Notes under the pieces: model-generated
The model's database searches: none
What the model was told of the DNA's origin: nothing
Seen by the model: only the letters and a program-made list of their open reading frames with translations
In this document: positions 1 through 5,587 of the stretch, piece by piece
Numbering within the stretch: the stretch's first letter is position 1
Layout: every line of letters begins with the position of its first letter
DNA from: SIG607 sp045601805
GTDB lineage: Bacteria > Bacillota > Clostridia > Oscillospirales > Acutalibacteraceae
DNA: 5,587 nt
Direction: 5' to 3'
Assembly: GCA_045601805.1 (NCBI GenBank)
Contig: JAZSAJ010000044.1
Coordinates: forward strand, 1 to 5,587
Position numbers and translations under genes: made by a program

Positions 1-44
1 GCTTTTCGCCTTTTATACCACTAAAAATTTATCTTTTTAAGGTG

Positions 45-152
45 CTTTGCAGTTTTATAAGAATAAATTTGTAACGGTTTCGCAGTTGTGAAAAAGCAGT
101 AATACTTTGTGTCTTACAAGTTTTCGCAACAAGAAAAAGTACAAATTTATCT
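45..152. repeat. Degenerate repeat and nested inverted-repeat region
   Basis: The non-coding stretch at 1-196 contains ordered repeats. The outer arms ATAAATTTGTA (63-73) and TACAAATTTAT (140-150) are an exact 11-bp inverted repeat. Inside them, GTTGTGAAAA (85-94) faces TTTTCGCAAC (121-130), with one G-U wobble if read as plus-strand RNA. Innermost, ACTTTGT (104-110) faces ACAAGT (116-121) with one bulge. Superimposed on this are direct similarities: TTTGCAGTT (46-54), TTTCGCAGTT (78-87) and GTTTTCGCA (120-128), the last two each followed by GAAAAAG (90-96 and 133-139). It lies downstream of the leftward operon. It could be a dispersed palindromic element (MITE- or REP-like) or a 3' structured region; copy number cannot be judged from one window. 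No canonical T-tract terminator for the operon was seen in 1-196. Confidence 0.5.
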
Positions 153-196
153 GAAAAACCAATTAATCCCTAACCGCAACTCCCGAAGCGTCTTTT

Positions 197-1078
197 TTAT
201 TTCTTTTTAAGACAAACAACAAAAAAACCTTCGTAAATGTTGGTTGGGCATACACAAATCGCGCCATCAATATCGGTTTTTAATAACGGTAAGCCGTTAA
301 GCAATTCTTTTTTAATTGGTAAAACTTCAAAAATACCGTTTTTAAGAAGGTTTTTTACCGCCAATTCATTTTCTTGCTTTAATATTGAACAGGTTGAATA
401 AACCAAAATCCCGCCTTTTTTAAGCAGTTTAGTTGCTTTATTTAAAAGCGCTTGTTGTGTTTTTTGGCATTTATTAATTAACTCTTCGCTAAAATTATTA
501 TTCTCGTTTGCAAAATCAAGAGTTCCGCTTCCGCTGCAAGGCGCATCAAGCAAAATTTTATCAAACGAAAACCAATCTTCAAGCTGTCTTGAATCTTTTA
601 CAATAACATTAACATTTTTAACACCTTGTTTGTTAAGGTTGAATTTCAACTTATCGGCACGAATTGGGTGCCTTTCACAAGCCGTTATATTTGCTTTGCC
701 GTTTGTAAGCGATGCAATTTGGGTTGTTTTACCGCCAGGTGCAGCTGCCATATCTAAAATGTCTTCGTTTGCCTGCGGGTTTAAAACAAGCACAGGCAAA
801 CAAGAAGACGGATTTTGAAGATAAACTTCACCGTTTTGAAATTCATTTGTTTGTGTAATAGCAACTTCGTCACCACAGTTTTCACTAACAAAAACATCAT
901 TAAAAGGGGGAAGCAAGTTAAAATTTTTAAATGAATTTTTAACGCTTTCGGCTGTGGTTTTTAAAAGATTAACCCTAAATGAAGTCTTTTTCTTAACACA
1001 ACCGTTAATTATTGTTTCTAATTCGTTCGGATAATTTTCTTTTAATAATTCTATTAAAAATTGATTACCGCATTTCAT
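197..1078 (-). CDS. RsmB/NOP2-type SAM-dependent RNA m5C methyltransferase, single catalytic domain
   Basis: This 293-residue protein is predicted to transfer a methyl group from S-adenosylmethionine to C5 of a cytosine in RNA, most likely 16S rRNA, in the cytoplasm. The family signatures are clear. There is an FRVN segment near residues 34-37, the SAM-binding motif DMAAAPGGKTTQ at 109-120, and an acidic ribose-binding position in ACERH (E135). The DAPCSGSGT motif (178-186) carries the release cysteine C181, STCS (228-231) carries the nucleophile C230, and there is a closing EGFF motif (283-286). It is much shorter than classical RsmB (about 430-450 residues): it lacks the N-terminal NusB-like RNA-binding domain and has no C-terminal PUA-like domain. 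RsmB, RsmF or another Sun-family target therefore cannot be decided, and no symbol is given. The ATG overlaps the preceding stop as TAATG. A weak GGA lies 9 nt upstream, so coupling to the upstream gene probably helps initiation. Confidence 0.9.
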   Translation of the reverse strand: MKCGNQFLIELLKENYPNELETIINGCVKKKTSFRVNLLKTTAESVKNSFKNFNLLPPFNDVFVSENCGDEVAITQTNEFQNGEVYLQNPSSCLPVLVLNPQANEDILDMAAAPGGKTTQIASLTNGKANITACERHPIRADKLKFNLNKQGVKNVNVIVKDSRQLEDWFSFDKILLDAPCSGSGTLDFANENNNFSEELINKCQKTQQALLNKATKLLKKGGILVYSTCSILKQENELAVKNLLKNGIFEVLPIKKELLNGLPLLKTDIDGAICVCPTNIYEGFFVVCLKKK

Positions 1079-2454
1079 TATTTAATTTCCGGCAAACTTG
1101 CAGCAGCAACAGACTGTCCAACACGGCGAGAATTTTCATCGGGAATGTGCAAAGTTACTTTTTCACTAAGTTCTGGGAATTCTTTTTCCAAAACTTCTTG
1201 TGCACGGGCTAAAATAATTTGTCCGCCTTCGCCCGAAGTTACACGGCCCATAATAAGAACGTGTTTAATATCGTAAAACTCGCTGTAAAATGCAATTGCA
1301 TAACCGAAATAAGCACCAATTGTATCGTAAATATCAGCAGCATCGCTGTTATTTTCTTTCATTAAATTTTGAACAACTTTAAGTTTTTCGGCAGGGGAAA
1401 GTGCTTCATCCAATTTAATGTTGGCGTAAGGAGCAAGTTTAATTACACCGTCTTGCGAGAAGTATTTAACACCGCAACCAATATCTCCAGACCATTCGTC
1501 AACCATAGCGTTATCGTTATAATCAACTGGAACGAAAGCAAGTTCGTTAAGCCAACCTGTAATGTTGCCTTGAGGGTCAACATAACCGCCTGCTTCGCTT
1601 GTACCCATAGCAATACCTAAAACCGAATTGTCGTTTAAGTCCATAGCACCTGCCAAAGCAGTAACATCACCGTCGTTCGCAACTTCAATCGGAATATTTT
1701 CGCCAATTTCTTTTGCAACATCTAAATACATGTTTTTAACTTTTTTATCAAAAAGTTCATCATCAACTTTTAAGAAAAGGGAAGCAACCATTATTCTGTT
1801 ATCAACATAAACACCGGCACTTGAAACACCAATAGCGTCAACGCGAGGCATATGAGAAGCAGCGGTTTTCATTGCTTCTAAAATGCCGTTATAGTGATAT
1901 TCAGGGTCGGAATTGATTTTGGGGAACCAAACAACTTCTTCTGAATATACGCTTTCGCCGTTAACAACTGCGCTAACTTTTCTGTCGCTTCCGCCTGCAT
2001 CAAAACCAATTCTGCAACCGTCTAAATGTCTGCCAACAGGTGCTGCGGCTTCGTTATCTTGCGGAGCATCTTTTAATGCGCAAACCTCTACACTAAATTT
2101 GGTTTCATAAACGCGTTCCATAAATTTAACATCAAAATCTCTTAAACCGCCGTAAGTATAGGCCTCTTTAATTTTGTTACCAATAACTTCGCTGCCGGCA
2201 ATAACAATTTTATAACCGCCAACAACCCAAAGCAAAGCTTTGGTCATTCTTTCAATAAATTTAAAGTTTTCTTGGTCGTGGCCTGTGCCGTCTTTATAAA
2301 CGCGAGTTTTGTAGGTTGTAGTGTAACCTTTGTTGCGTATAACGGCAATAACAATGTCTTGTCCGTCTTCTTTTGTGTTTTCGCGCATTTCACGGCAAAC
2401 AACCGAAAGAGGCGCAAAGTCCTTATCAAGTTTAGCTTTTACTTTAAGATTCAT
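1078..2454 (-). CDS. ROK-like (ASKHA) sugar-kinase family protein with long N-terminal extension
   Basis: This 458-residue protein carries an ASKHA/ROK nucleotide-binding fold in its C-terminal two thirds. The phosphate-1 loop is GFDAGGSDRK (150-159), matching the ROK pattern DxGGTxxK with Ser for Thr. The catalytic-Asp region is VANDGDVTALAGA (258-270, D261 as likely base), and the phosphate-2 loop is GIAMGTS (280-286). Family members phosphorylate sugars such as glucose, N-acetylglucosamine or N-acetylmannosamine; lying next to nagA, an amino sugar is the likely ligand, by inference. Three things are odd. Residues 1-145 precede the kinase core and show no recognisable domain and no obvious helix-turn-helix. 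The His of the usual ROK zinc site is replaced (NELAFVPVD, F307). The CxCGxxGCxE knuckle is reduced to DIGCGVKYFSQ (324-333). It could be an active kinase or a ligand-binding sensor. The ATG at 2454 has AAAGGAG 9 nt upstream, inside the end of nagA. Confidence 0.8.
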   Translation of the reverse strand: MNLKVKAKLDKDFAPLSVVCREMRENTKEDGQDIVIAVIRNKGYTTTYKTRVYKDGTGHDQENFKFIERMTKALLWVVGGYKIVIAGSEVIGNKIKEAYTYGGLRDFDVKFMERVYETKFSVEVCALKDAPQDNEAAAPVGRHLDGCRIGFDAGGSDRKVSAVVNGESVYSEEVVWFPKINSDPEYHYNGILEAMKTAASHMPRVDAIGVSSAGVYVDNRIMVASLFLKVDDELFDKKVKNMYLDVAKEIGENIPIEVANDGDVTALAGAMDLNDNSVLGIAMGTSEAGGYVDPQGNITGWLNELAFVPVDYNDNAMVDEWSGDIGCGVKYFSQDGVIKLAPYANIKLDEALSPAEKLKVVQNLMKENNSDAADIYDTIGAYFGYAIAFYSEFYDIKHVLIMGRVTSGEGGQIILARAQEVLEKEFPELSEKVTLHIPDENSRRVGQSVAAASLPEIK

Positions 2455-3586
2455 ATTTAATTTCTCCTTTTTTAATAGTTTTTAAAACTTTAAATTCATT
2501 ATCGGTAATAATAATATCAGCGTCCTTGCCAACTTCAAGTGAACCCTTAACATCATCAATACCCAAAGTTTTTGCAGGATTTAATGAAGCGCAGTTTACA
2601 CATTCGTTAAGCGGAATGTTAGAGTTTGTGTAAACATTCCAAACGCCTTTATTAAGGGGAAGAACACTACCTGCAATGGTGCCGTCGGCAAGACGGCAAA
2701 CAATACCGCGGTAAATAATTTTAGCACCGCCAAGTGTGTATTCACCTTCGGGCAAACCGCCGGCAGGCAAACAGTCGGTAATTATGCAAAGTTTTCTGCC
2801 TTTTAATTTCCACACAATATCGTATAGCGCTTTATCAACATGGAAAGTGTCGGCAATAAGTTCACAACTAACATCGGAATTCAATGAAGCAGTTACAACA
2901 CCGGGAGCACGGTGGGTAAGAGGAGTCATTGCGTTAAATAAATGGGTGGAATGTTTAACGCCGGCTTTAACTCCGTTCATAGCGGTATCATAATCGGCCG
3001 AGGTATGACCCATTGAAACAACAACATTTGTTTTGTCGCAAATTTCTTTTATTGCCGAAAAATCTTCTGTATCGGTTTCGGGTGCAAGAGTAATTATGCT
3101 TATAATATCATCAAATTCTTTAACAAATTCGGCATTGGGCTTTAAAATGTGTTTTGGGTCTTGTGCGCCTTTTTTAGATTCACTAATAAAGGGGCCTTCG
3201 GCGTGGCAACCCAAAATTTCTGAACCAGCCCAAGTTTTACTTTCTTCTTTTAATTCGCGGCAAACATTAAGGGCAGATTTAATAACCTCCATATCAACAG
3301 TCATTGTTGTTGGTAAATAACCTGTAACACCGTTTGCTATTAAACCTTTTGAAATAATTTCAATACTTTCCTTATTAGCATCGCAAACATCTTTGCCTAA
3401 ATAACCGTGAATATGTAAATCAATAAGTCCCGGGGCAATATAACCACCGCCGGCATCAATTGTTTCTGTTCCTTTTGGAATTTCATTTGATTTTACAATA
3501 GAAATTATTTTTTTATCGTAAATCAAAGCACAGTCATTTAAAATTTCGTTAGGCAAAATTATCTTGCCGTTAACAATAGCTTTCAT
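2444..3586 (-). CDS. nagA: N-acetylglucosamine-6-phosphate deacetylase
   Basis: The enzyme hydrolyses N-acetylglucosamine-6-phosphate to glucosamine-6-phosphate and acetate in the cytoplasm, feeding amino sugars to glycolysis or cell-wall synthesis. The 380-residue length is normal for NagA. It has the amidohydrolase layout: a short N-terminal beta domain, then the barrel opening PGLIDLHIHG (52-61) with H58 and H60, and GCHAEGPFI (126-134) with metal ligand E130. Next come SMGHTSADYD (191-200) with metal ligand H194, and HSTHLFNAM (212-220) with H215. H249 in ADTFHVD is the substrate-binding His position, where many homologues have DGxHV. ITDCLPAGG (269-277) supplies catalytic D271, followed by AGS (305-307). 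The C-terminal segment ending GSLEVGKDADIIITD (348-362) rebuilds the small domain, as is typical. It is the first gene of the operon and overlaps the next by 11 bp. Start choice is firm: AAAGGAG lies 7 nt upstream. No nagB is in the window. Confidence 0.95.
   Translation of the reverse strand: MKAIVNGKIILPNEILNDCALIYDKKIISIVKSNEIPKGTETIDAGGGYIAPGLIDLHIHGYLGKDVCDANKESIEIISKGLIANGVTGYLPTTMTVDMEVIKSALNVCRELKEESKTWAGSEILGCHAEGPFISESKKGAQDPKHILKPNAEFVKEFDDIISIITLAPETDTEDFSAIKEICDKTNVVVSMGHTSADYDTAMNGVKAGVKHSTHLFNAMTPLTHRAPGVVTASLNSDVSCELIADTFHVDKALYDIVWKLKGRKLCIITDCLPAGGLPEGEYTLGGAKIIYRGIVCRLADGTIAGSVLPLNKGVWNVYTNSNIPLNECVNCASLNPAKTLGIDDVKGSLEVGKDADIIITDNEFKVLKTIKKGEIKYES
2464..2470 (-). promoter_or_regulatory. 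Ribosome binding site for the ROK-like gene
   Basis: On the minus strand AAAGGAG lies 9 nt before the ATG at 2454. It is embedded in the last codons of nagA and supports this start and the 11-bp overlap. Confidence 0.75.
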
Positions 3587-3593
3587 AAAACCA

Positions 3594-3600
3594 CTCCTTT
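3594..3600 (-). promoter_or_regulatory. Ribosome binding site for nagA
   Basis: Minus-strand AAAGGAG lies 7 nt upstream of the nagA ATG. It sits at the very start of the predicted mRNA. Confidence 0.8.
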
Positions 3601-3606
3601 ATAATT

Positions 3607-3635
3607 ATAATATCAAAAACTTCTTTTATTTTCAA
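3607..3635 (-). promoter_or_regulatory. Sigma-A-type promoter of the nagA operon
   Basis: Read on the minus strand, TTGAAA (3630-3635) and TATTAT (3607-3612) are separated by exactly 17 bp. An overlapping TATAAT at a 20-bp spacing is a poorer alternative. Transcription would begin near 3600, giving a leader of only about 14 nt that starts at the ribosome binding site. That leaves no room for a leader riboswitch or attenuator. No clear palindromic operator was seen. Confidence 0.75.
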
Positions 3636-3695
3636 CTGATATTTTAGGCACGAATATTGTGAAATTAGACAGAATAAATATAACATTTTTTAGTG

Positions 3696-3724
3696 TTGAC
3701 AAAAGAAAACTGTTATGCTATAAT
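3696..3724 (+). promoter_or_regulatory. Consensus promoter for the tRNA-Ser pair
   Basis: TTGACA (3696-3701), a 17-bp spacer and TATAAT (3719-3724) match the housekeeping consensus in all 12 positions. An extended -10 TG lies at 3716-3717. The predicted start is near 3731, leaving about 7 nt before the first tRNA. The AT-rich stretch upstream (3636-3695) could act as an UP element and is shared with the divergent nagA promoter. Confidence 0.9.
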
Positions 3725-3737
3725 AAATCGGTCGCAT

Positions 3738-3824
3738 GGAGAGGTGTCCGAGCGGTTTAAGGAGCTGGTCTTGAAAACCAGTGACTCGCAAGAGCCAAGG
3801 GTTCGAATCCCTTCCTCTCCGCCA
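3738..3824 (+). tRNA. tRNA-Ser (anticodon UGA)
   Basis: This is a full cloverleaf with a long variable arm, typical of a class II serine tRNA. The acceptor stem GGAGAGG (3738-3744) pairs with CCTCTCC (3814-3820), followed by discriminator G3821 and encoded CCA (3822-3824). The anticodon stem CTGGT/ACCAG (3765-3769 and 3777-3781) encloses loop CTTGAAA with anticodon TGA at 3772-3774. The variable arm folds as CTC-GCAA-GAG (3785-3794). The T arm is AAGGG, TTCGAAT, CCCTT (3797-3813). It reads UCA and, by wobble, other UCN codons. Confidence 0.97.
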
Positions 3825-3861
3825 TTTTTCCGTGTAAATAACAATATTACGTTTAGCATTT

Positions 3862-3951
3862 GGAGTAGTACTCAAGTGGTGACGAGGCGCCCCTGCTAAG
3901 GGCGTAGGTCGGGTAACCGGCGCGAGAGTTCAAGTCTCTCCTACTCCGCCA
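3862..3951 (+). tRNA. tRNA-Ser (anticodon GCU)
   Basis: The acceptor stem GGAGTAG (3862-3868) pairs with CTACTCC (3941-3947), with discriminator G3948 and encoded CCA (3949-3951). The anticodon stem CGCCC/GGGCG (3888-3892 and 3900-3904) holds loop CTGCTAA with anticodon GCT at 3895-3897, reading AGC and AGU. The long variable arm GTCGG-GTAA-CCGGC (3908-3921) confirms the serine class. The T arm is GAGAG, TTCAAGT, CTCTC (3924-3940). It starts 37 nt after the first tRNA with no promoter between them, so the two are probably one transcript. Confidence 0.97.
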
Positions 3952-3953
3952 TG

Positions 3954-3993
3954 AAAATGCCTGCGCATTTAAATAAAAGCGCAGGCATTTTTT
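3954..3993 (+). terminator. Intrinsic terminator of the tRNA operon
   Basis: AAAATGCCTGCGC (3954-3966) and GCGCAGGCATTTT (3979-3991) form a perfect 13-bp stem with a 12-nt AT loop. The T-run at 3988-3993 overlaps the 3' arm. It begins 2 nt after the CCA of the second tRNA. Confidence 0.93.
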
Positions 3994-4011
3994 CGTTGTT
4001 TAGCAAGTTAT

Positions 4012-4233
4012 TTAAGACTTTATTGATTTTAATTTTGCCACAAAGTTAGTGAATACATTGTTGTTACACCGCCAACATGCACTCAAAACGGTGTTGATTG
4101 GTGAGCCAACCATATTAGTTGAACCGACTGAAACAACCATTGGTAAATACACAAAATATGAACAATTGCGGTGAAGTTGAATTTTAACAATATATTTATC
4201 CGGAGGTAAATTAAGTGAAAAGGCTTTTATTAA
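4012..4233 (-). other. Protein-like open frame in the intergenic gap, possible gene remnant or repeat
   Basis: The stretch 3994-4214 has no confident gene. On the minus strand a frame stays open for 73 codons, from 4233 (just inside the start of the next gene) to a TAA at 4012-4014. The first ATG is at 4138-4140 and would give 42 residues ending NVFTNFVAKLKSIKS, but no ribosome binding site precedes it. The composition (GSTNMVGSPINTV, CWRCNNN, a basic tail) reads more like protein than chance AT-rich DNA. The plus strand is also open at 4016-4174 without a start. Short inverted repeats occur inside: ACACCG (4066-4071) with CGGTGT (4089-4094), and TTGG/CCAA (4098-4109). I do not recognise a family. 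It may be the 3' remnant of a gene, a dispersed repeat, or chance. Confidence 0.3.
4202..4206 (+). promoter_or_regulatory. Ribosome binding site deciding the GTG start of the lipoprotein gene
   Basis: GGAGG lies 8 nt before the GTG at 4215. Together with the immediately following signal peptide this fixes a non-ATG start. No convincing promoter could be assigned upstream. Confidence 0.8.
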
Positions 4234-5405
4234 TTATTTTGATGTTAGTGCTTACCATTAGTTTTACGGCATGTAAGGGTGAAACCAATAAAGTAAATGT
4301 GACGGAAGAATTAGTTTACGAACAGATTGTAAAGATTTACGAAAACAGTGCCTTAACTAATGACGAAGTATTTGATTCATTTGATTTTCAAAGACTTGAA
4401 TATACAAATTATATTACAAACTTAACGCTTCCATATAGGCTTTTTTTACCGGAAGATTATAATAAATCAAAAAAATATCCTGTTCTTTTGTTTTTGCATG
4501 GTGCGGGTGCTAGAGGCAACGATAATGAAAGCCACATACCCAGTTTTACACAGGGATTCGATGTTGCAAGTGATATTTTAGGAAAGGCGATTATAGTTTG
4601 TCCGCAGTGTCCTTCAAATGGTTGGTGGAATATTGATGAAAATTCTTATGGCGACGAAAATGGCGAGTTAGGAACAGTTATGAAATTGCTTAGGAGTGTA
4701 ATTGAAAAGTATAACGGTGATAGAAACCGCATTTATGTTACCGGTATTTCAATGGGGGCTTTCGGTACTTGGGATTTGTTGGGTCGTTACGGAAACTTTT
4801 TTGCCGCAGCAGTGCCTGTATGCGGTGGCGGTGACACTTCCCACGCACAAAAGTTATCTACTATACCTATTTGGATTTATCACGGTACAGCAGACCAAAC
4901 AGTAAGCTTTTCAAGTTCTCAAAGGATGTATGATGCTATTAATTCCTTCAATAATGGATTAATTAAACTTAAACGTTTAGAAGGCGTTGACCACGATGCA
5001 TGGAAATATGCTTATGTGGACCGAGAGATGTTTACTTGGATGTTTGAACAAAACAGACAAACAAATCAAAGTTTAGATTATAATGCTGAAAGCTGCTTTA
5101 AAGTAGTATCACCAAGCGGAAAAACAATAATTTCCGACGAAGATATTTCTATGGTATATCATTCTTTAAGCGATGAAAAAAAAGAAATAAAGTTAATTCT
5201 TAATGCTTCTGCGAGTGAATCTATGATAAACGAGTATTCCAAAAATGTAGGTGGCATATTTACTGTTTACTATTTTTCTGAAAAACTGTATGATTTTAAA
5301 ATTGTAAATGTTCCCGAGAGTAAAGCGTTTAAATTATTAAGTATCACAGACGATGAAACGGAGTTTCAAAAGTTGTTTAAAACATTAACAAAGCTTGCAA
5401 GTTGA
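4215..5405 (+). CDS. Secreted lipoprotein alpha/beta-hydrolase (esterase or peptidase-like)
   Basis: This 396-residue protein is predicted to be exported and lipid-anchored. Charged K2-R3 is followed by a hydrophobic stretch (4-15) and the lipobox-like F17-T18-A19-C20, with C20 as the acylated residue. The hydrolase domain spans roughly 70-280. It shows YRLFLPEDY (74-82), the oxyanion-hole segment FLHGAGARGND (93-103), and the nucleophile elbow GISMG (177-181, S179). Asp D227 lies in HGTADQTV and His H260 in GVDHDAW, so the Ser-Asp-His triad is complete. The pattern fits the dienelactone-hydrolase, carboxylesterase and prolyl-oligopeptidase-like group, including the predicted-peptidase/EstA-like branch; carbohydrate esterase activity is possible but not shown. 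Residues 281-396 are a C-terminal region I cannot assign. The gene has its own strong GGAGG and stands alone after the tRNA terminator. The substrate is unknown. Confidence 0.85.
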   Translation: MKRLLLIILMLVLTISFTACKGETNKVNVTEELVYEQIVKIYENSALTNDEVFDSFDFQRLEYTNYITNLTLPYRLFLPEDYNKSKKYPVLLFLHGAGARGNDNESHIPSFTQGFDVASDILGKAIIVCPQCPSNGWWNIDENSYGDENGELGTVMKLLRSVIEKYNGDRNRIYVTGISMGAFGTWDLLGRYGNFFAAAVPVCGGGDTSHAQKLSTIPIWIYHGTADQTVSFSSSQRMYDAINSFNNGLIKLKRLEGVDHDAWKYAYVDREMFTWMFEQNRQTNQSLDYNAESCFKVVSPSGKTIISDEDISMVYHSLSDEKKEIKLILNASASESMINEYSKNVGGIFTVYYFSEKLYDFKIVNVPESKAFKLLSITDDETEFQKLFKTLTKLAS

Positions 5406-5522
5406 TTATAAAAAGCAATTTATAATAATTTTATAAACTAGGAATTGCGAATAACAAATTTAGCCTGGTTCATAGCTGTGATTATATGTAGGGGTACGAA
5501 TTTGTGAACCCTTTCAAGAAAG
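5406..5522. other. AT-rich spacer with weak inverted repeats
   Basis: No gene is seen. TTTATAA (5419-5425) and TTATAAA (5431-5437) could form a weak all-AT hairpin just after the stop codon. Further on, two nested inverted repeats share one axis: ACAAATT (5454-5460) with AATTTGT (5499-5505), and GGTTCA (5467-5472) with TGAACC (5505-5510). Their role is unknown, and in AT-rich DNA such short pairs may be chance. Confidence 0.35.
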
Positions 5523-5561
5523 AAACGGCAGTTTTCTTACTGAAAACTGCCGTTTATTTTT
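5523..5561 (+). terminator. Intrinsic terminator downstream of the lipoprotein gene
   Basis: AAACGGCAGTTTTC (5523-5536) and GAAAACTGCCGTTT (5542-5555) form a perfect 14-bp stem with a 5-nt TTACT loop. A and then five Ts follow (5557-5561). It lies 117 bp after the hydrolase stop codon. It probably ends that transcript, and its symmetric stem could also serve leftward traffic from beyond the window. Confidence 0.9.
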
Positions 5562-5568
5562 GCTTACT

Positions 5569-5586
5569 TAACTTTTCACTTTTCAT
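5569..5586. repeat. Short tandem AACTTTTCACTTTTCA-type motif at window edge
   Basis: Just after the terminator, ACTTTTC occurs twice with a one-nt overlap-like spacing (5571-5577 and 5578-5584). The complement reads as GAAAAGT units. It runs off the window end, so its full length is unknown. It may be the edge of an intergenic repeat. Confidence 0.3.
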
Positions 5587-5587
5587 T

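Noticed and set aside
45..152. CRISPR array
   Set aside because: The repeat units are degenerate, unevenly spaced and overlap inverted repeats. There are no uniform repeats and spacers and no cas genes.
1369..1620. Plus-strand open frame of 83 codons
   Set aside because: It lies antisense inside the ROK-like gene, whose motifs are clear, and has no ribosome binding site or recognisable motif.
2020..2454. N-terminal extension of the ROK-like protein as a DNA-binding repressor domain
   Set aside because: No helix-turn-helix pattern is visible in residues 1-145, and no palindromic operator is seen at the nagA promoter.
3033..3320. Plus-strand open frame of 95 codons
   Set aside because: It is a shadow of nagA, which has all catalytic residues in the other strand's frame.
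3587..3660. Riboswitch or attenuator ahead of nagA
   Set aside because: The predicted transcript start leaves about 14 nt of leader, too short for a structured regulatory RNA.
3690..3899. Open frames on both strands across the first tRNA gene
   Set aside because: They overlap two complete tRNA cloverleaves and a consensus promoter, so the openness is incidental.
3924..3966. Possible phage or integrative-element attachment site at the 3' end of tRNA-Ser(GCU)
   Set aside because: No duplicate of the tRNA 3' end was found downstream and no integrase gene is present. The following DNA is the tRNA terminator.

Overview
The window looks like chromosomal DNA from a low-GC Gram-positive bacterium, most likely a member of the Clostridia (gut or rumen type). 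The grounds are AT-rich DNA and codon use, strong AAAGGAG/GGAGG ribosome binding sites, consensus sigma-A-type promoters, tRNA genes with encoded CCA, a lipobox-type secreted hydrolase, and the gene order around nagA. This is inference from style; no taxonomic marker gene is present.

Layout. Positions 1-196 are non-coding and hold degenerate repeats and nested inverted repeats. Positions 197-3586 are a tightly packed leftward operon, transcribed in the order nagA (N-acetylglucosamine-6-phosphate deacetylase), then an ASKHA/ROK-type sugar-kinase-like protein with a long N-terminal extension, then a single-domain RsmB/NOP-type RNA m5C methyltransferase. Adjacent genes overlap by 11 bp and 1 bp, so they are probably translationally coupled. 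A good promoter lies directly upstream of nagA. A 60-bp AT-rich spacer separates it from a divergent, perfect-consensus promoter that drives two serine tRNA genes (anticodons UGA and GCU), closed by a strong intrinsic terminator at 3954-3993. Positions 3994-4214 contain no confident gene, but the minus strand has an unusually protein-like open frame without a convincing start. Positions 4215-5405 encode a secreted lipoprotein alpha/beta-hydrolase with an intact catalytic triad and an unassigned C-terminal region. The right end holds weak inverted repeats, a strong terminator and a short A/G-rich motif repeat.

How the genes fit together. NagA and the ROK-like protein suggest intracellular handling of amino sugars from cell-wall recycling or host glycans. 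No nagB or transporter is visible here. The methyltransferase is a housekeeping translation gene riding on the same transcript. The esterase-like lipoprotein would act outside the membrane and has no demonstrated link to the nag operon. I found no convincing new multi-gene system. The items most worth a second look are the open frame at 4012-4233, the nested repeats at 45-150, and the atypical ROK protein.
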